Shown here: piece by piece, positions 9,566 through 18,491 of the stretch | How positions within the stretch are numbered: the stretch's first letter is position 1 | Layout of the letters: each line of letters starts with the position of its first letter | Assembly (NCBI RefSeq): GCF_003206045.1 | Contig: NZ_PZJM01000004.1 | Span: 750,310-811,871, forward strand | From: Salinicola lusitanus | GTDB lineage: Bacteria > Pseudomonadota > Gammaproteobacteria > Pseudomonadales > Halomonadaceae | Direction: 5' to 3' | DNA length: 61,562 nucleotides | The notes under the pieces: model-generated | Told to the model about the DNA's origin: nothing | Databases searched by the model: none | The model's input: only the letters and a program-made list of their open reading frames with translations | Program-made: the position numbers and the translations under genes

Positions 9566-10411
9566 CTAATGCGCTTTCAGTTGGTCGCGAAAACGCGTGT
9601 GCAGGATCAGCCCCAGCGATATCAGCGCCAGCGCCCAGAACCACAGGTAGGTCATGTCGATGCCATCGATCGTGTGGTAGCCGCTGAAGAAGTTCATCCG
9701 CATGCTCTCCAGGCCATGCACGATCGGGTTCATCAGCAGGTATTCCCGGTACTGATGCGGCACGTAGAGGACCGGGAAGATAACGCCGGAGAGCAACAGC
9801 AGCGGCAGATTGAGGATGCGCGTCACCTTGCCGATCTCGGGCACCAGATCGCCAAGCACCGACAGCGTCAGCCCCATGCCCCAACCCAGCGCCCACAGCG
9901 ACAGCCAGTCCATCATCGCGCCGAACGGATAGTCCGGCATCAGCTCGAACTTGAGCAGGCTGCCTATGGTGATGAACAGGATGAAGATCAGCGACTTGAG
10001 CATGCCCTCGAGAAAGCAGCGCACCAGCACGGGATCGACCGGCTTGACCTGGCGGTAGGCGAACAGGCCACGGTTGGCCTCGATCGCGCCGATCGAGCGC
10101 ATCATGTTCTCGCGGAACAGCATGAAGCCCATCAGCCCGACCACCATCCAGGCGACGTAGTCGGCGCCGGCGATGTGGCGGCCGGACATGAACAGCCCCC
10201 GCACGGAGACCATCACGCCGATGATCGCCAGGGGTTCGAAGATCATCCAGAACCAGCCCATGCGGTCGGCCATGGTGCGCGAGATCGTCTCGCGCATGAA
10301 CAGGGCAAACCAGACGCTCCTGGCCACTCTCCACGAGGAGCGGGCTCCTCCTCCGGACGGTGCTGCGAAGTTCGGTTGCGATGAATCCGATCGTGAAACT
10401 TCCATAGCCAT
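9566..10411 (-). CDS. kpsM: Capsule ABC transporter permease, copy 1
   Basis: A 281-residue inner-membrane permease of the ABC-2/KpsM family that forms the path for the lipid-linked polysaccharide. FALFMRETISRTMADRMGW (about 36-54) is the typical cytoplasmic amphipathic start, followed by about six hydrophobic segments. A hydrophilic N-terminal stretch of about 30 residues (MAMEVSRSDSSQPNF...) is specific to this copy. An alternative start is the second Met, two codons in. It partners with the kpsT just downstream. Confidence 0.93.
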   Translation of the reverse strand: MAMEVSRSDSSQPNFAAPSGGGARSSWRVARSVWFALFMRETISRTMADRMGWFWMIFEPLAIIGVMVSVRGLFMSGRHIAGADYVAWMVVGLMGFMLFRENMMRSIGAIEANRGLFAYRQVKPVDPVLVRCFLEGMLKSLIFILFITIGSLLKFELMPDYPFGAMMDWLSLWALGWGMGLTLSVLGDLVPEIGKVTRILNLPLLLLSGVIFPVLYVPHQYREYLLMNPIVHGLESMRMNFFSGYHTIDGIDMTYLWFWALALISLGLILHTRFRDQLKAH

Positions 10412-10479
10412 GGCGGATTACCCTCGAGAATGCGCGCGCGACGAGTGGATCAGGTCAACGAGCCGACGATCGGATACGT

Positions 10480-12213
10480 TCACAGGTCGAGCGCCACGCG
10501 AGTCGCCACGGCGACCTGGAACAGAATCTGGGTGATCGCGGAAGCCAGTTCGATGTTGCTGGTGGGTGCGGCAGGCAGCACGATGATCTCGTCGCCGGCA
10601 CGCATGCGCGTCTGCCCCGCCTGGAGCACCGCCCCGTTGCGATGCACCACCAGCACCTGGTCCTCGTCGGCCCTGGGCGTGAAGCCGCCGGCCTGACGGA
10701 TGTAGTCCAGCGCGCTCATGCCCGGCGTGTAGACCATCGCCTGGGGAATGATGATTTCGCCGCTCAGCAGGATGGAGTCGGTGTTCTCGGGGATCGTCAC
10801 GATATCGCCATCCTGCAGCCGGATATCGGCGACGTTGCCGTCCCTGGCGACGACCAGCCGGCCGGTCGGCTTGACCTGCGAGGCTTTCTTCACGAACCGT
10901 TCGATCAACTCCGCCTGGCGAACCTGGATCTCGCCCTCCTTGGCGGTGCGAGCGGGATAGCCGAGGTAGGTCGTCTCGAGCCGGCGCAGGCTGTCCTTCA
11001 ACGACGACGCCTGCTGCTCGGCCACGCTGATCCGGCGAATGGAGACGTCCTGATAGCTGGTCATCTCCTGGGGCACGCTGATCGCGTTCAGGAACTCGCC
11101 CAGCCGGGCATCCCGCGGCAGCGCATAGCGCGATGGGCCGTAATAGCTGCCCTCGACCTGGACCACGATGGTCTCGTCGCGCTGGTCGGCGCTGAACAGC
11201 ACCTCATCGCCACGGCGGACCTCGGCGCCACGAAACTCCGCCAGCGGCAGGTAGCGCGAGATCGGCCCCGACGGGCGGCTGCCGCGCAACAGCACATGGG
11301 ACACGCCCGACTTGAGGCGGGCCAGGTTGATCACGTCCTGCCCGGTCAGCGCCTCGCCGACCAGCTCGTAGCGGTAGTTCTTCTGGACGTCGCCGACGAC
11401 GCTGATGGCGGGTCCGCGCTCCTCGACCACGATGGTGTCGCCATCCCGGAACTGCGGCCGTGCGATATCGCCGTTGATCAGGAAGTTGTAGAGATCGACG
11501 ACATTGATGACCTGGTTGCCGCGCTTGATCACGACCTGGCGATAACTCCCCAGCGCCTGATCGATGCCACCCGCCTGATCGAGGAAGTAGAGCACCGAGT
11601 CGTTCGGCGTCCCGGAGTAGCGCCCGGGATTCATGACGTAACCGGTGACGAAGACGCCCACCGGCTGCACGCCCTGGAGATTGGTGTAGACGCTGACGTT
11701 CTCGGGATAGACGGACTGGATCGCGCCGCGTACCCGGGCGTTGAGCTGGGCGTTGGAGATCCCCTGGACCTGCAGCGGACCGATCCGCGGCAGGAAGATA
11801 TTGCCCTGGGCGTCCACCGCCAGTACCCGGTCGATCTCGACCCCGCCCCAGACCCGGATCGTGATCTGGTCACCCGGCTTGATCAGGTAGTCCGGGTTGA
11901 GACCGTCGGCCATCATGCCCCGGAAGCCGCCGGAGAACAGGTTCTCGCCGAACGGTGGCAACGTGTCGGGGTCGACCATGGCCTGGGCCCGGGGGTCGAC
12001 CGGCCCGTAGGTGCCGCTGTCCCAATCCGCCCGCGGCGATGTCTCGATCGAATTCGTCTCATCGGACTGCGAGGTCATCGCCTGTGCCGGCTGGTCACTG
12101 CCCAGCAGGCCACCGCTGCTCAGCCCGATGTCCTGGCCGTGGGCAAAGTTAGCGTTGAGGCACGCTACCGCCACCAGGCACATGGCCCGGAAAGTCACTG
12201 ATAACCGCTTCAT
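10480..12213 (-). CDS. kpsD: Capsule export outer-membrane/periplasmic protein, copy 1
   Basis: A 577-residue OPX-family protein with a cleavable signal peptide (about residues 1-26, ending AHGQ) after a GGGAAGGG ribosome site. Polysaccharide-export and SLBB-type segments are visible (YLIKPGDQITIRVWGGVE, then VFVTGYVMNPGRYSG and later VYTPGMSALDYIRQAGGF). It should form the outer-membrane end of the export channel with KpsE. Length is close to E. coli KpsD. It is separated from the lipoprotein gene by about 180 bases with no clear signal. Confidence 0.93.
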   Translation of the reverse strand: MKRLSVTFRAMCLVAVACLNANFAHGQDIGLSSGGLLGSDQPAQAMTSQSDETNSIETSPRADWDSGTYGPVDPRAQAMVDPDTLPPFGENLFSGGFRGMMADGLNPDYLIKPGDQITIRVWGGVEIDRVLAVDAQGNIFLPRIGPLQVQGISNAQLNARVRGAIQSVYPENVSVYTNLQGVQPVGVFVTGYVMNPGRYSGTPNDSVLYFLDQAGGIDQALGSYRQVVIKRGNQVINVVDLYNFLINGDIARPQFRDGDTIVVEERGPAISVVGDVQKNYRYELVGEALTGQDVINLARLKSGVSHVLLRGSRPSGPISRYLPLAEFRGAEVRRGDEVLFSADQRDETIVVQVEGSYYGPSRYALPRDARLGEFLNAISVPQEMTSYQDVSIRRISVAEQQASSLKDSLRRLETTYLGYPARTAKEGEIQVRQAELIERFVKKASQVKPTGRLVVARDGNVADIRLQDGDIVTIPENTDSILLSGEIIIPQAMVYTPGMSALDYIRQAGGFTPRADEDQVLVVHRNGAVLQAGQTRMRAGDEIIVLPAAPTSNIELASAITQILFQVAVATRVALDL

Positions 12214-12395
12214 GATGGTTCCCTTCCCTCACGTGTTTTTCAGGCCATCGAGTGCCGGCGTTCGCTCATGAGAGCACCGGCGAAATGCCTTGAGGGCACT
12301 TGTCGATTCGGTGGCGATCAGGTCGTTCCGGCATGAGGAACGACGGGTTTCGACGGCGCCGCCGAGATGGCTTTCGGAAGTTTCCCGAACACCAT

Positions 12396-12803
12396 CTAGC
12401 GAATGATTTCCGTCACCAGGCGCTGGGCGTACCAGCCTTTCCCCGGCACCAGGCAGCTCACCTGGGCCACCGGAACACCGGCCGGCGCCACGTTGCGGGT
12501 CACGTCGAGGCGAATACACCGCCGGCCGCTGGCCGAGAAGTAGCGCTCACGGGCATGAATGGAGACGTTCGGCCCCCAGGGCGTGGTCGCCAGATTCGCC
12601 ACGCTGCCCGTGGCCGCGCTATCGAGAAACGTTGCCAACGGGCCATTGACTGGCGTGGCGTCGTTCATGGGCATCACCGCCCCATCGCCGAAGCGTTGCT
12701 GGGATGAGGTTGCGCACCCCGACATGGCGGCAACTACCAGCGCCAGCGCCAGCCACCGGGACGCACCATCGGCCCTTCTGCGTTTTCTGATTTCGTTTTT
12801 CAT
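12396..12803 (-). CDS. Small capsule-locus lipoprotein of unknown function, copy 1
   Basis: A 135-residue protein. I chose ATG 12803 because the GGAAGGG sequence is well spaced for it; a GTG at 12812 is too close. A basic N-terminus, hydrophobic stretch and AAMSGC lipobox indicate a lipoprotein. The mature part contains TPWGPNVSIHARERYFSASGRRC and ends with GWYAQRLVTEII; these blocks are shared with the paralogue at 58299-58718. I do not recognise a named family. Its fixed place between kpsD and cysNC in both blocks suggests a role in capsule export or retention at the outer membrane. Two conserved cysteines (…GRRC… and …VSC…) could form a disulfide. Confidence 0.75.
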   Translation of the reverse strand: MKNEIRKRRRADGASRWLALALVVAAMSGCATSSQQRFGDGAVMPMNDATPVNGPLATFLDSAATGSVANLATTPWGPNVSIHARERYFSASGRRCIRLDVTRNVAPAGVPVAQVSCLVPGKGWYAQRLVTEIIR

Positions 12804-12868
12804 CGTGCCCACCCTTCCCTCCGTTTCCCGCGCGTTATCGCCGGGAGCCTTGCTGCCTTTCGCCGCCT

Positions 12869-12884
12869 GCCCGCCAACGCGGGC
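12869..12884 (-). terminator. Possible hairpin downstream of cysNC1
   Basis: GCCCGC-CAAC-GCGGGC forms a 6-bp GC hairpin 30 bases beyond the cysNC1 stop. There is no T run after it in the direction of transcription, so it is a weak terminator candidate or an attenuating structure. Confidence 0.3.
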
Positions 12885-12913
12885 GCCGTTCGACGAATCG
12901 ATGCGAACTGTTG

Positions 12914-14809
12914 TCAGATGATCCGGTGACGCCGCAGGGCGGCGATGAGCTGGCCCACCGTCTCCTCGAGGTCATGGATCGACGTGTCGATCTCGACTTC
13001 CGGTGATTCCGGAGCCTCGTAAGGAGAAGTGATGCCGGTAAACTGACCGATCTCGCCGCTACGGGCCTTGCGGTAGAGGCCCTTGGGATCGCGTCTTTCA
13101 CAGACCGCAAGCGGTGTGTTGACGAAGACCTCGATGAACTCGTCGGCCTCGACCATGGCGCGGACGACGCGACGATCCTCACGGAACGGCGAGATGAACG
13201 AGACCAGGGTGATCACGCCCAAATCGACCATCAGCTTCGCCACTTCGCCGACCCGGCGAATGTTTTCCTGACGGTCGCGGTCGCTGAAGCCGAGATCGCG
13301 GCACAGTCCGTGGCGAACGTTGTCCCCATCCAGCACGTAGGTGTTGTAGCCCATGCCGAAGAGCTGTCTCTCAAGGGCATCCGCCACGGTGGACTTGCCG
13401 GCGCCGGACAGCCCCGTGAACCAGATGATGCTGGGCTTCTGGCGGTTGCGTTCGGCGCGTCTCCGCTTGTCGACGGCCATGTCGTGCCAGACCACGTGGC
13501 CGATGTTCAGGGCGTCGACGACCATGCCGGCCCCCACGGTCAGGTTGCTCAGCCTGTCGATGAAGATGAAACTGCCCGTCTCCGGGGAGCGCTGGTAGCT
13601 GTCCAGCACCAGCGGCTGCGTCACTTCGATCTGGCATCGGGCGATGCCATTGAGAGGCACCCTGTCGGAGGCGCTGCGCGACAGGGTATTGACGTCGATC
13701 TGATAGACGATTCGCGTCACGCGGCCGGAAACGGTTCGGGTACCGGCCTTGAACTCGTAATCCTGTCCCGGTGCCAGCGGGGTCTCGTGCATCCACACCA
13801 CGTCGGCGGTAAACACCGAACTGGGTTCGATATCGCTGTTCGCCGCCACCAGCATGTCGCCGCGGGAAATATCGAGTTCGTCGCGAAGCGTGAGCGTTAT
13901 CGACTGGCCGGGATAGGCAACGCTGAGGTCACCGTCGTTGGTGACGATGCGCTCGATCGTCGAGCGCCTGCCGGAGGGCTCCACCCGGATCTCGCTGCCC
14001 ACTTCGACCGCGCCGGCGGCCAGCATGCCGCTATATCCACGGAAATTGAGATTGGGCCGATTGACGTACTGAACCGGAAAGCGCAGTTCATGCAGGCTCG
14101 GCGCCGACAGGATCTCGACCTGCTCGAGCTGGGCCAGCAACGGGGCGCCTTCGTACCAGCGCATCTCGCTACCGGGATTGACGACGTTGGCACCGGTCAA
14201 TGCCGAAATGGGCAAGAAGCGCACGTCGTTGACATTCAGCTTGTCGGCGAAATCACGGTAGTCCGCGACGATCTCCTGGAATCGCGCTTCGGAGTAACCG
14301 ACCAGGTCCATCTTGTTGATCGCGATCACGAAGTGGCGGATCCCGAGCAGATCGCAGATGAAACTGTGCCGCCGGGCCTGTAACTGCACGCCGTAACGCG
14401 CGTCGATCAGGATGATCGCCAGATCCGCCGTGGAGGCGCCGGTGGCCATGTTGCGGGTGTACTGCTCGTGCCCCGGCGCGTCGGCGACGATGAACTTGCG
14501 CTTGTCGGTGTAGAAGAACCGATAGGCGACATCGACGGCCGTGCCCTGCTCGCGTTCCGACTGCTGGCCATCGACCAGCAGCGCCAGATCGACCTGGCCA
14601 CTGCGGCTGCCGCCTGTCCCCGGCCCGCGCACCAACGCCGCCAGCTGCTCCTCCTGGATCGCCAGGGAGTCGTGCAGCAACCGGCTTATCAGCGTCGACT
14701 TGCCGTCGTCGGCCCCACCGCAGATCAGAAATCGTAGCAGCCCCTTGCTCGCATTCAGCTTGAGGTAGCGCTCGATGTCGTCGGCGATGCGCATCATCTG
14801 GAGAGGCAT
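12914..14809 (-). CDS. cysNC: Bifunctional sulfate adenylyltransferase large subunit / APS kinase (CysN-CysC fusion), copy 1
   Basis: A 631-residue fusion that, with CysD, converts sulfate and ATP to APS and then PAPS. The N-terminal GTPase shows GGADDGKST (31-39), DAPGHEQY (110-117) and NKMD (165-168), followed by the beta-barrel domains. The APS kinase part starts near 455 with GLSGAGKST (466-474) and DGDNVRHGL. The start [11 protein letters not shown] is chosen because TGATG couples it to the cysD stop; MMRIADD a few codons in is an alternative. The layout equals NodQ-type enzymes that feed sulfation of surface glycans. Its position inside a capsule export block argues for polymer sulfation, though assimilation cannot be excluded. 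Confidence 0.95.
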   Translation of the reverse strand: MPLQMMRIADDIERYLKLNASKGLLRFLICGGADDGKSTLISRLLHDSLAIQEEQLAALVRGPGTGGSRSGQVDLALLVDGQQSEREQGTAVDVAYRFFYTDKRKFIVADAPGHEQYTRNMATGASTADLAIILIDARYGVQLQARRHSFICDLLGIRHFVIAINKMDLVGYSEARFQEIVADYRDFADKLNVNDVRFLPISALTGANVVNPGSEMRWYEGAPLLAQLEQVEILSAPSLHELRFPVQYVNRPNLNFRGYSGMLAAGAVEVGSEIRVEPSGRRSTIERIVTNDGDLSVAYPGQSITLTLRDELDISRGDMLVAANSDIEPSSVFTADVVWMHETPLAPGQDYEFKAGTRTVSGRVTRIVYQIDVNTLSRSASDRVPLNGIARCQIEVTQPLVLDSYQRSPETGSFIFIDRLSNLTVGAGMVVDALNIGHVVWHDMAVDKRRRAERNRQKPSIIWFTGLSGAGKSTVADALERQLFGMGYNTYVLDGDNVRHGLCRDLGFSDRDRQENIRRVGEVAKLMVDLGVITLVSFISPFREDRRVVRAMVEADEFIEVFVNTPLAVCERRDPKGLYRKARSGEIGQFTGITSPYEAPESPEVEIDTSIHDLEETVGQLIAALRRHRII

Positions 14810-15726
14810 CAGAAGTACCCCTCGTGTTTCTTCTTCTCCATCGAGCCGACGCCATCGCGATCGATGGCGCGGCCGAGCCGCTCGCTGGTGCGAGTCAGCA
14901 GCATCTCCTGGATGATCGCGGGCAAGGTGGTAGCGCGTGACTCGATGGCGCCGGTCAACGGGAAGCACCCCAGTGTCCGGAAGCGGATCCAGCGCTCCTG
15001 AGGCACTTCTCCCGCCGCCAGCGGCAGCCGCTCGTCGTCCACCACCAGCAACTGGCCGGTACGGAACACGGTCGGTCGCGGGGCCGCGTAGTAGAGCGAC
15101 ACGATGGGGATCGACTCTAGATGGATGTACTGCCAGATATCCAGCTCGGTCCAGTTGGAAAGCGGGGAGACGCGGATCGACTCGCCCGGATTGACCTTGC
15201 CGTTGTAGAGACGCCACAGCTCGGGGCGCTGCCGCTTGGGGTCCCAGCGGTGATGCCGGTCACGAAACGAGTAGACGTGCTCCCTGGCGCGGGAACTCTC
15301 TTCATCCCGGCGTGCGCCCCCGAACGCGGCGTCGAAGCCGTGCTTGTCGAGCGCCTGCTTGAGGGCCTGGGTCTTCATGATCTCGGTGTAGGTGGCGCTA
15401 CCGTGATCGAAGGGATTGATGCCCGCCGCTCGCCCCTCTTCGTTGACGTACTCGATCAGCTCCATACCGACCTGCGCCGCGGTACGATCGCGAAATTCGA
15501 TCATCTCGCGGAACTTCCAGGTGGTATTGACGTGCAACAAGGGAAATGGCGGCGTTCCGGGATAGAACGCCTTGCGCGCCAGATGCAGCATCACTGACGA
15601 GTCCTTGCCAACCGAATAGAGCATCACCGGATTGCGAAACTCCGCCGCCACCTCCCGGATGATCTGAATCGACTCCGCCTCGAGTTGCCTGAGGTGAGTG
15701 TGAGCCGTGACTGTCAGTTCTCGCAT
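14809..15726 (-). CDS. cysD: Sulfate adenylyltransferase subunit 2, copy 1
   Basis: A 305-residue PP-loop ATP sulfurylase subunit. The start is [19 protein letters not shown], giving family length; 16 in-frame upstream codons were dropped. The PP motif SVGKDSSV (38-45), the RRDEE segment and the C-terminal [11 protein letters not shown] are typical. It shares one base with cysNC (TGATG), so the subunits are made together. It is the first gene of the long leftward set and faces kpsC across a 0.7-kb divergent region. NodP is the equivalent in nodulation-factor sulfation. Confidence 0.95.
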   Translation of the reverse strand: MRELTVTAHTHLRQLEAESIQIIREVAAEFRNPVMLYSVGKDSSVMLHLARKAFYPGTPPFPLLHVNTTWKFREMIEFRDRTAAQVGMELIEYVNEEGRAAGINPFDHGSATYTEIMKTQALKQALDKHGFDAAFGGARRDEESSRAREHVYSFRDRHHRWDPKRQRPELWRLYNGKVNPGESIRVSPLSNWTELDIWQYIHLESIPIVSLYYAAPRPTVFRTGQLLVVDDERLPLAAGEVPQERWIRFRTLGCFPLTGAIESRATTLPAIIQEMLLTRTSERLGRAIDRDGVGSMEKKKHEGYF

Positions 15727-16429
15727 AACGTTCCCGTGCACCCGATCGAGAGTAACGAAACAAAAGGTTTCCAATGGCGGAGATCAACTGGAGACCTGTG
15801 CAACGTCGCTTCCAGTTATTGTTTTCGAGACTCTTTTTCGATCAGTTACGGGGTCGAAGTCAAACCTTTAAAAGGTGGCAGGTAAAATCCTGTAAAGGAC
15901 AAAACCGGGGTTTAGAAAGGATGCTAAATAAAGTTACAAATCAGAGATTCACACAAAAATACGAACGACTAATACTTAAGCCAACAGACTGTTTTTTTAA
16001 AGAAAAAAATGGTATTCCGAAGTCAAGTTCAGTCGCTAATGGCGCCACCACCGCCTCGACTCGACGAGAGCTTTTTACTTTCTTGAACGCGAAATGGATC
16101 ATCCCACTCATCTTTCGACTCGAAAACTTCTGAAGTAAATACCTCGGGCACAGAACCGAAAGTGTGATTTTATTAATACCTCAACCATCGACTTTTCCCG
16201 CAGAAAAGTTCGTTTACATTTGCCATATTTCCACGTCGATCTTCGCTTACGCAAAATCCCGGCGCTTAGCAATTCGATACAGCTGAAAAGCGCCCCCGAC
16301 TCGCGGGATGCGTTACACTGCGCCTCGGACTGCCTTGCACGCCCCGGACTCGGGCCGGTGGTGTCGGACCAGCGCCCAGGGCAGTGACATGACATTTCTT
16401 CGACGGACCGCACCCGCTCTCTGTGACCC
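15727..16429. other. AT-rich divergent intergenic region between cysD1 and kpsC
   Basis: About 700 bases, clearly richer in A and T than both flanking genes, separating the two main divergent operons of the locus. A 119-codon frame on the plus strand (15774-16133) has no ribosome site or family features and I do not call it. I found no JUMPstart/ops element (GGCGGTAG) here. The region should hold the promoters for both operons and is the best place to look for capsule regulation. Confidence 0.55.
15868..15896 (-). promoter_or_regulatory. Possible promoter for cysD1
   Basis: On the minus strand TTTACA (15891-15896) and TTTTAA (15868-15873) are separated by exactly 17 bases, upstream of cysD1 with a leader of about 130 bases. 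The -35 is good and the -10 weak. Seen by eye only. Confidence 0.3.
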
Positions 16430-18490
16430 ATGCCTAACGATTCGACAGTCCTGCGACCGTCCTCCCATCGCGTAGCCGGTTATCTTTCCAAGGGCCTGGC
16501 CCGCTGGAACATCATCCGCTGCCTGCTGCCGGAGTATTCTCGCCAGATCCGCCTCAAGCCCGGTAGCCGTCAGCCCGTCGACGCCATTCTTGGCTGGGGT
16601 TTGAAGCCGACGTCGAAACAGGCGCGTCGCCTGGCCACCCGCCGGGGACTGCCCTACATCGCGATCGAGGATGGGTTCCTGCGCTCGTTGGGGCTGGGGG
16701 TCAACTACTCCCAGCCCCACAGCCTGGTCGTGGACTACAGCGGCATCTACTACGATGCGACCCGGCCATCGGACCTGGAGACACTTCTCGCCGAGGCCAC
16801 CTTCGGCTCGGATGAGCTGGCGCGCGCGGACCGGGCCATGCAGCGCCTGCGGGGATTGCGCCTATCGAAGTACAACCACGCCCCGGACCGCCCGCTCGCG
16901 CCCACCGACCGCCCTCGCGTCCTGGTCATCGACCAGACCCGCGATGACGCCTCGATCACCCATGGCATGGCCGACGCCAGCTCGTTCCAGCGTATGCTGG
17001 AGAGCGCGATTTCCGACCACCCCGATGCCGAGATCCTGATCAAGACCCACCCGGACGTCATCGCCGGACGCAAGCAGGGCTACCTGACCAAGGCCTCGTC
17101 ACATCCGCGCTGCCGGCTGATCGGCGACGATATCAACCCGTGGTCGTTGATCGACGCCGTCGACGCGGTCTACGTGGTCACCAGCCAACTGGGATTCGAG
17201 GCACTGATGGCGGAAAAGCCGGTCCACTGCTTCGGCATGCCGTTCTATGCCGGCTGGGGGCTGACCCGGGACGCGCTGCAGTGCGAACGCCGCCAGCGCC
17301 CACGCACGCTGCTGGAACTGTTCGCCGCGGCCTACCTGCGCTACTGCCGCTATGCCAATCCCTACACCGGAAAGACATCGACACTCGAAGCCACCATCGA
17401 CCTGATCGCCGACCAGAAACGTCAGCGGGACCGCCTGGCCGGGCGCTGGGTGGCCGTGGGCTTCTCGAGCTGGAAGCGCGCCTTCATCACCGACTTCCTG
17501 GGTCCGGCCTCCAGCGTGCGCTTCCTCCAGAGCGACCTCCCGCAGCCGCATGAGCTGGAGGGCCGCGACAGCCTCGTGGTGTGGGGGCAGAAGGCCACCG
17601 ACGAGCTCAAGGCCCGCTGTCGCCAGCACGGCCTCGACCTGTGGCGGATGGAGGACGGTTTCGTCCGCTCGGTCGGGCTGGGGGTCGACCTGATCCGGCC
17701 CCTGTCGCTGGCGTTCGACTCCCGGGGGCTCTACTACGATGCCCATCACGAGAGCGATCTGGAGCGGCTGCTCGCCGGGACGGACTTCGAACCGGAACTG
17801 TTGGCGCGCGCCGACCGCCTGCGCCGGCGCCTCATCGAGCTCAAGCTCTCGAAATACAATGTCCAGGGCAAGAAGCGCCCTTCACTGCCGACGGAGGCGA
17901 TCGGCGCGCGCCCGGTGGTGCTGGTACCCGGCCAGGTCGAGAGCGACGCCTCCATTGCCCATGGCTCCCCCGAGATCAAGACCAACCAGGCGCTACTCGA
18001 GGCGGTCAGGCAGAACCGTCCCGATGCCTTCGTCATCTACAAGCCACACCCGGACGTGGTCTCGGGGGCCCGGGTCGGTCTGCTCGACAAGACGGCGCGG
18101 ACGCTCTACGACCTCGAACTGGTCGACTGCGACATCATCGACCTGATCGAGCTGGCCGACGAGATCCACACCATGTGCTCGTTGACCGGCTTCGAAGGTC
18201 TGATGCGCGGCGTGGAGGTGCATACCTACGGTCTGCCTTTCTATGCCGGTTGGGGACTGACCCACGATCGGTTATCCTCCCCGCGGCGTCAGCGTCGGCT
18301 AACGCTCGACGCCCTGATTGCCGGCGCGCTGCTGCTGTATCCGACCTATGTCGATCCGGATACCGGCGAGTTCTGCAATGCCGATACCGCCGTCGAACTG
18401 ATGCAGCAGCAGCGTGACCAACGCTCGGGATTGCCCCTTCGAGTCCGCTTCTACCGGCTATACCGCAATCTGTTTTCCAAAAGGCAATGA
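16430..18490 (+). CDS. kpsC: Capsule beta-Kdo transferase KpsC
   Basis: A 686-residue cytoplasmic enzyme with two related transferase halves that extend the poly-Kdo linker on the lipid terminus of group 2 capsules. The N half (GT99 type) has EDGFLRS (80-86), KTHPD (205-209) and FYAGWG (272-277). The C half (GT107 type) has EDGFVRS (408-414), KPHPD (538-542) and FYAGWG (604-609). Length is normal for KpsC. No strong Shine-Dalgarno sequence precedes the ATG. It leads a rightward operon, and kpsS follows after one base. The separate three-module protein at 48167-52441 is built from the same kinds of module. Confidence 0.95.
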   Translation: MPNDSTVLRPSSHRVAGYLSKGLARWNIIRCLLPEYSRQIRLKPGSRQPVDAILGWGLKPTSKQARRLATRRGLPYIAIEDGFLRSLGLGVNYSQPHSLVVDYSGIYYDATRPSDLETLLAEATFGSDELARADRAMQRLRGLRLSKYNHAPDRPLAPTDRPRVLVIDQTRDDASITHGMADASSFQRMLESAISDHPDAEILIKTHPDVIAGRKQGYLTKASSHPRCRLIGDDINPWSLIDAVDAVYVVTSQLGFEALMAEKPVHCFGMPFYAGWGLTRDALQCERRQRPRTLLELFAAAYLRYCRYANPYTGKTSTLEATIDLIADQKRQRDRLAGRWVAVGFSSWKRAFITDFLGPASSVRFLQSDLPQPHELEGRDSLVVWGQKATDELKARCRQHGLDLWRMEDGFVRSVGLGVDLIRPLSLAFDSRGLYYDAHHESDLERLLAGTDFEPELLARADRLRRRLIELKLSKYNVQGKKRPSLPTEAIGARPVVLVPGQVESDASIAHGSPEIKTNQALLEAVRQNRPDAFVIYKPHPDVVSGARVGLLDKTARTLYDLELVDCDIIDLIELADEIHTMCSLTGFEGLMRGVEVHTYGLPFYAGWGLTHDRLSSPRRQRRLTLDALIAGALLLYPTYVDPDTGEFCNADTAVELMQQQRDQRSGLPLRVRFYRLYRNLFSKRQ

Positions 18491-18491
18491 C

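Larger units (their letters stand above)
7502..15726 (-). repeat. Export/sulfate-activation block 1 (paralogous to block 2)
   Basis: kpsE, kpsT, kpsM, kpsD, small lipoprotein, cysNC and cysD in this order. The same seven genes recur in the same order and orientation at 53436-61562. The proteins are highly similar pairwise, clearest in KpsT residues 1-217 and in CysNC, but the DNA is clearly diverged, so this is an old duplication or a second acquisition and not a recent copy. Confidence 0.85.

Noticed and set aside
10051-10058. GGCGGTAG, the core of the ops/JUMPstart element
   Set aside because: It is inside the kpsM1 coding sequence and on the strand opposite to transcription, so it is a chance match.
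10642-12201. A 519-codon open frame on the plus strand antisense to kpsD1
   Set aside because: kpsD1 has a signal peptide and family motifs on the other strand; the plus-strand frame has no recognisable domain.
15774-16133. A 119-codon plus-strand frame in the divergent region before kpsC
   Set aside because: No Shine-Dalgarno sequence, no family features, and it sits where promoters are expected.
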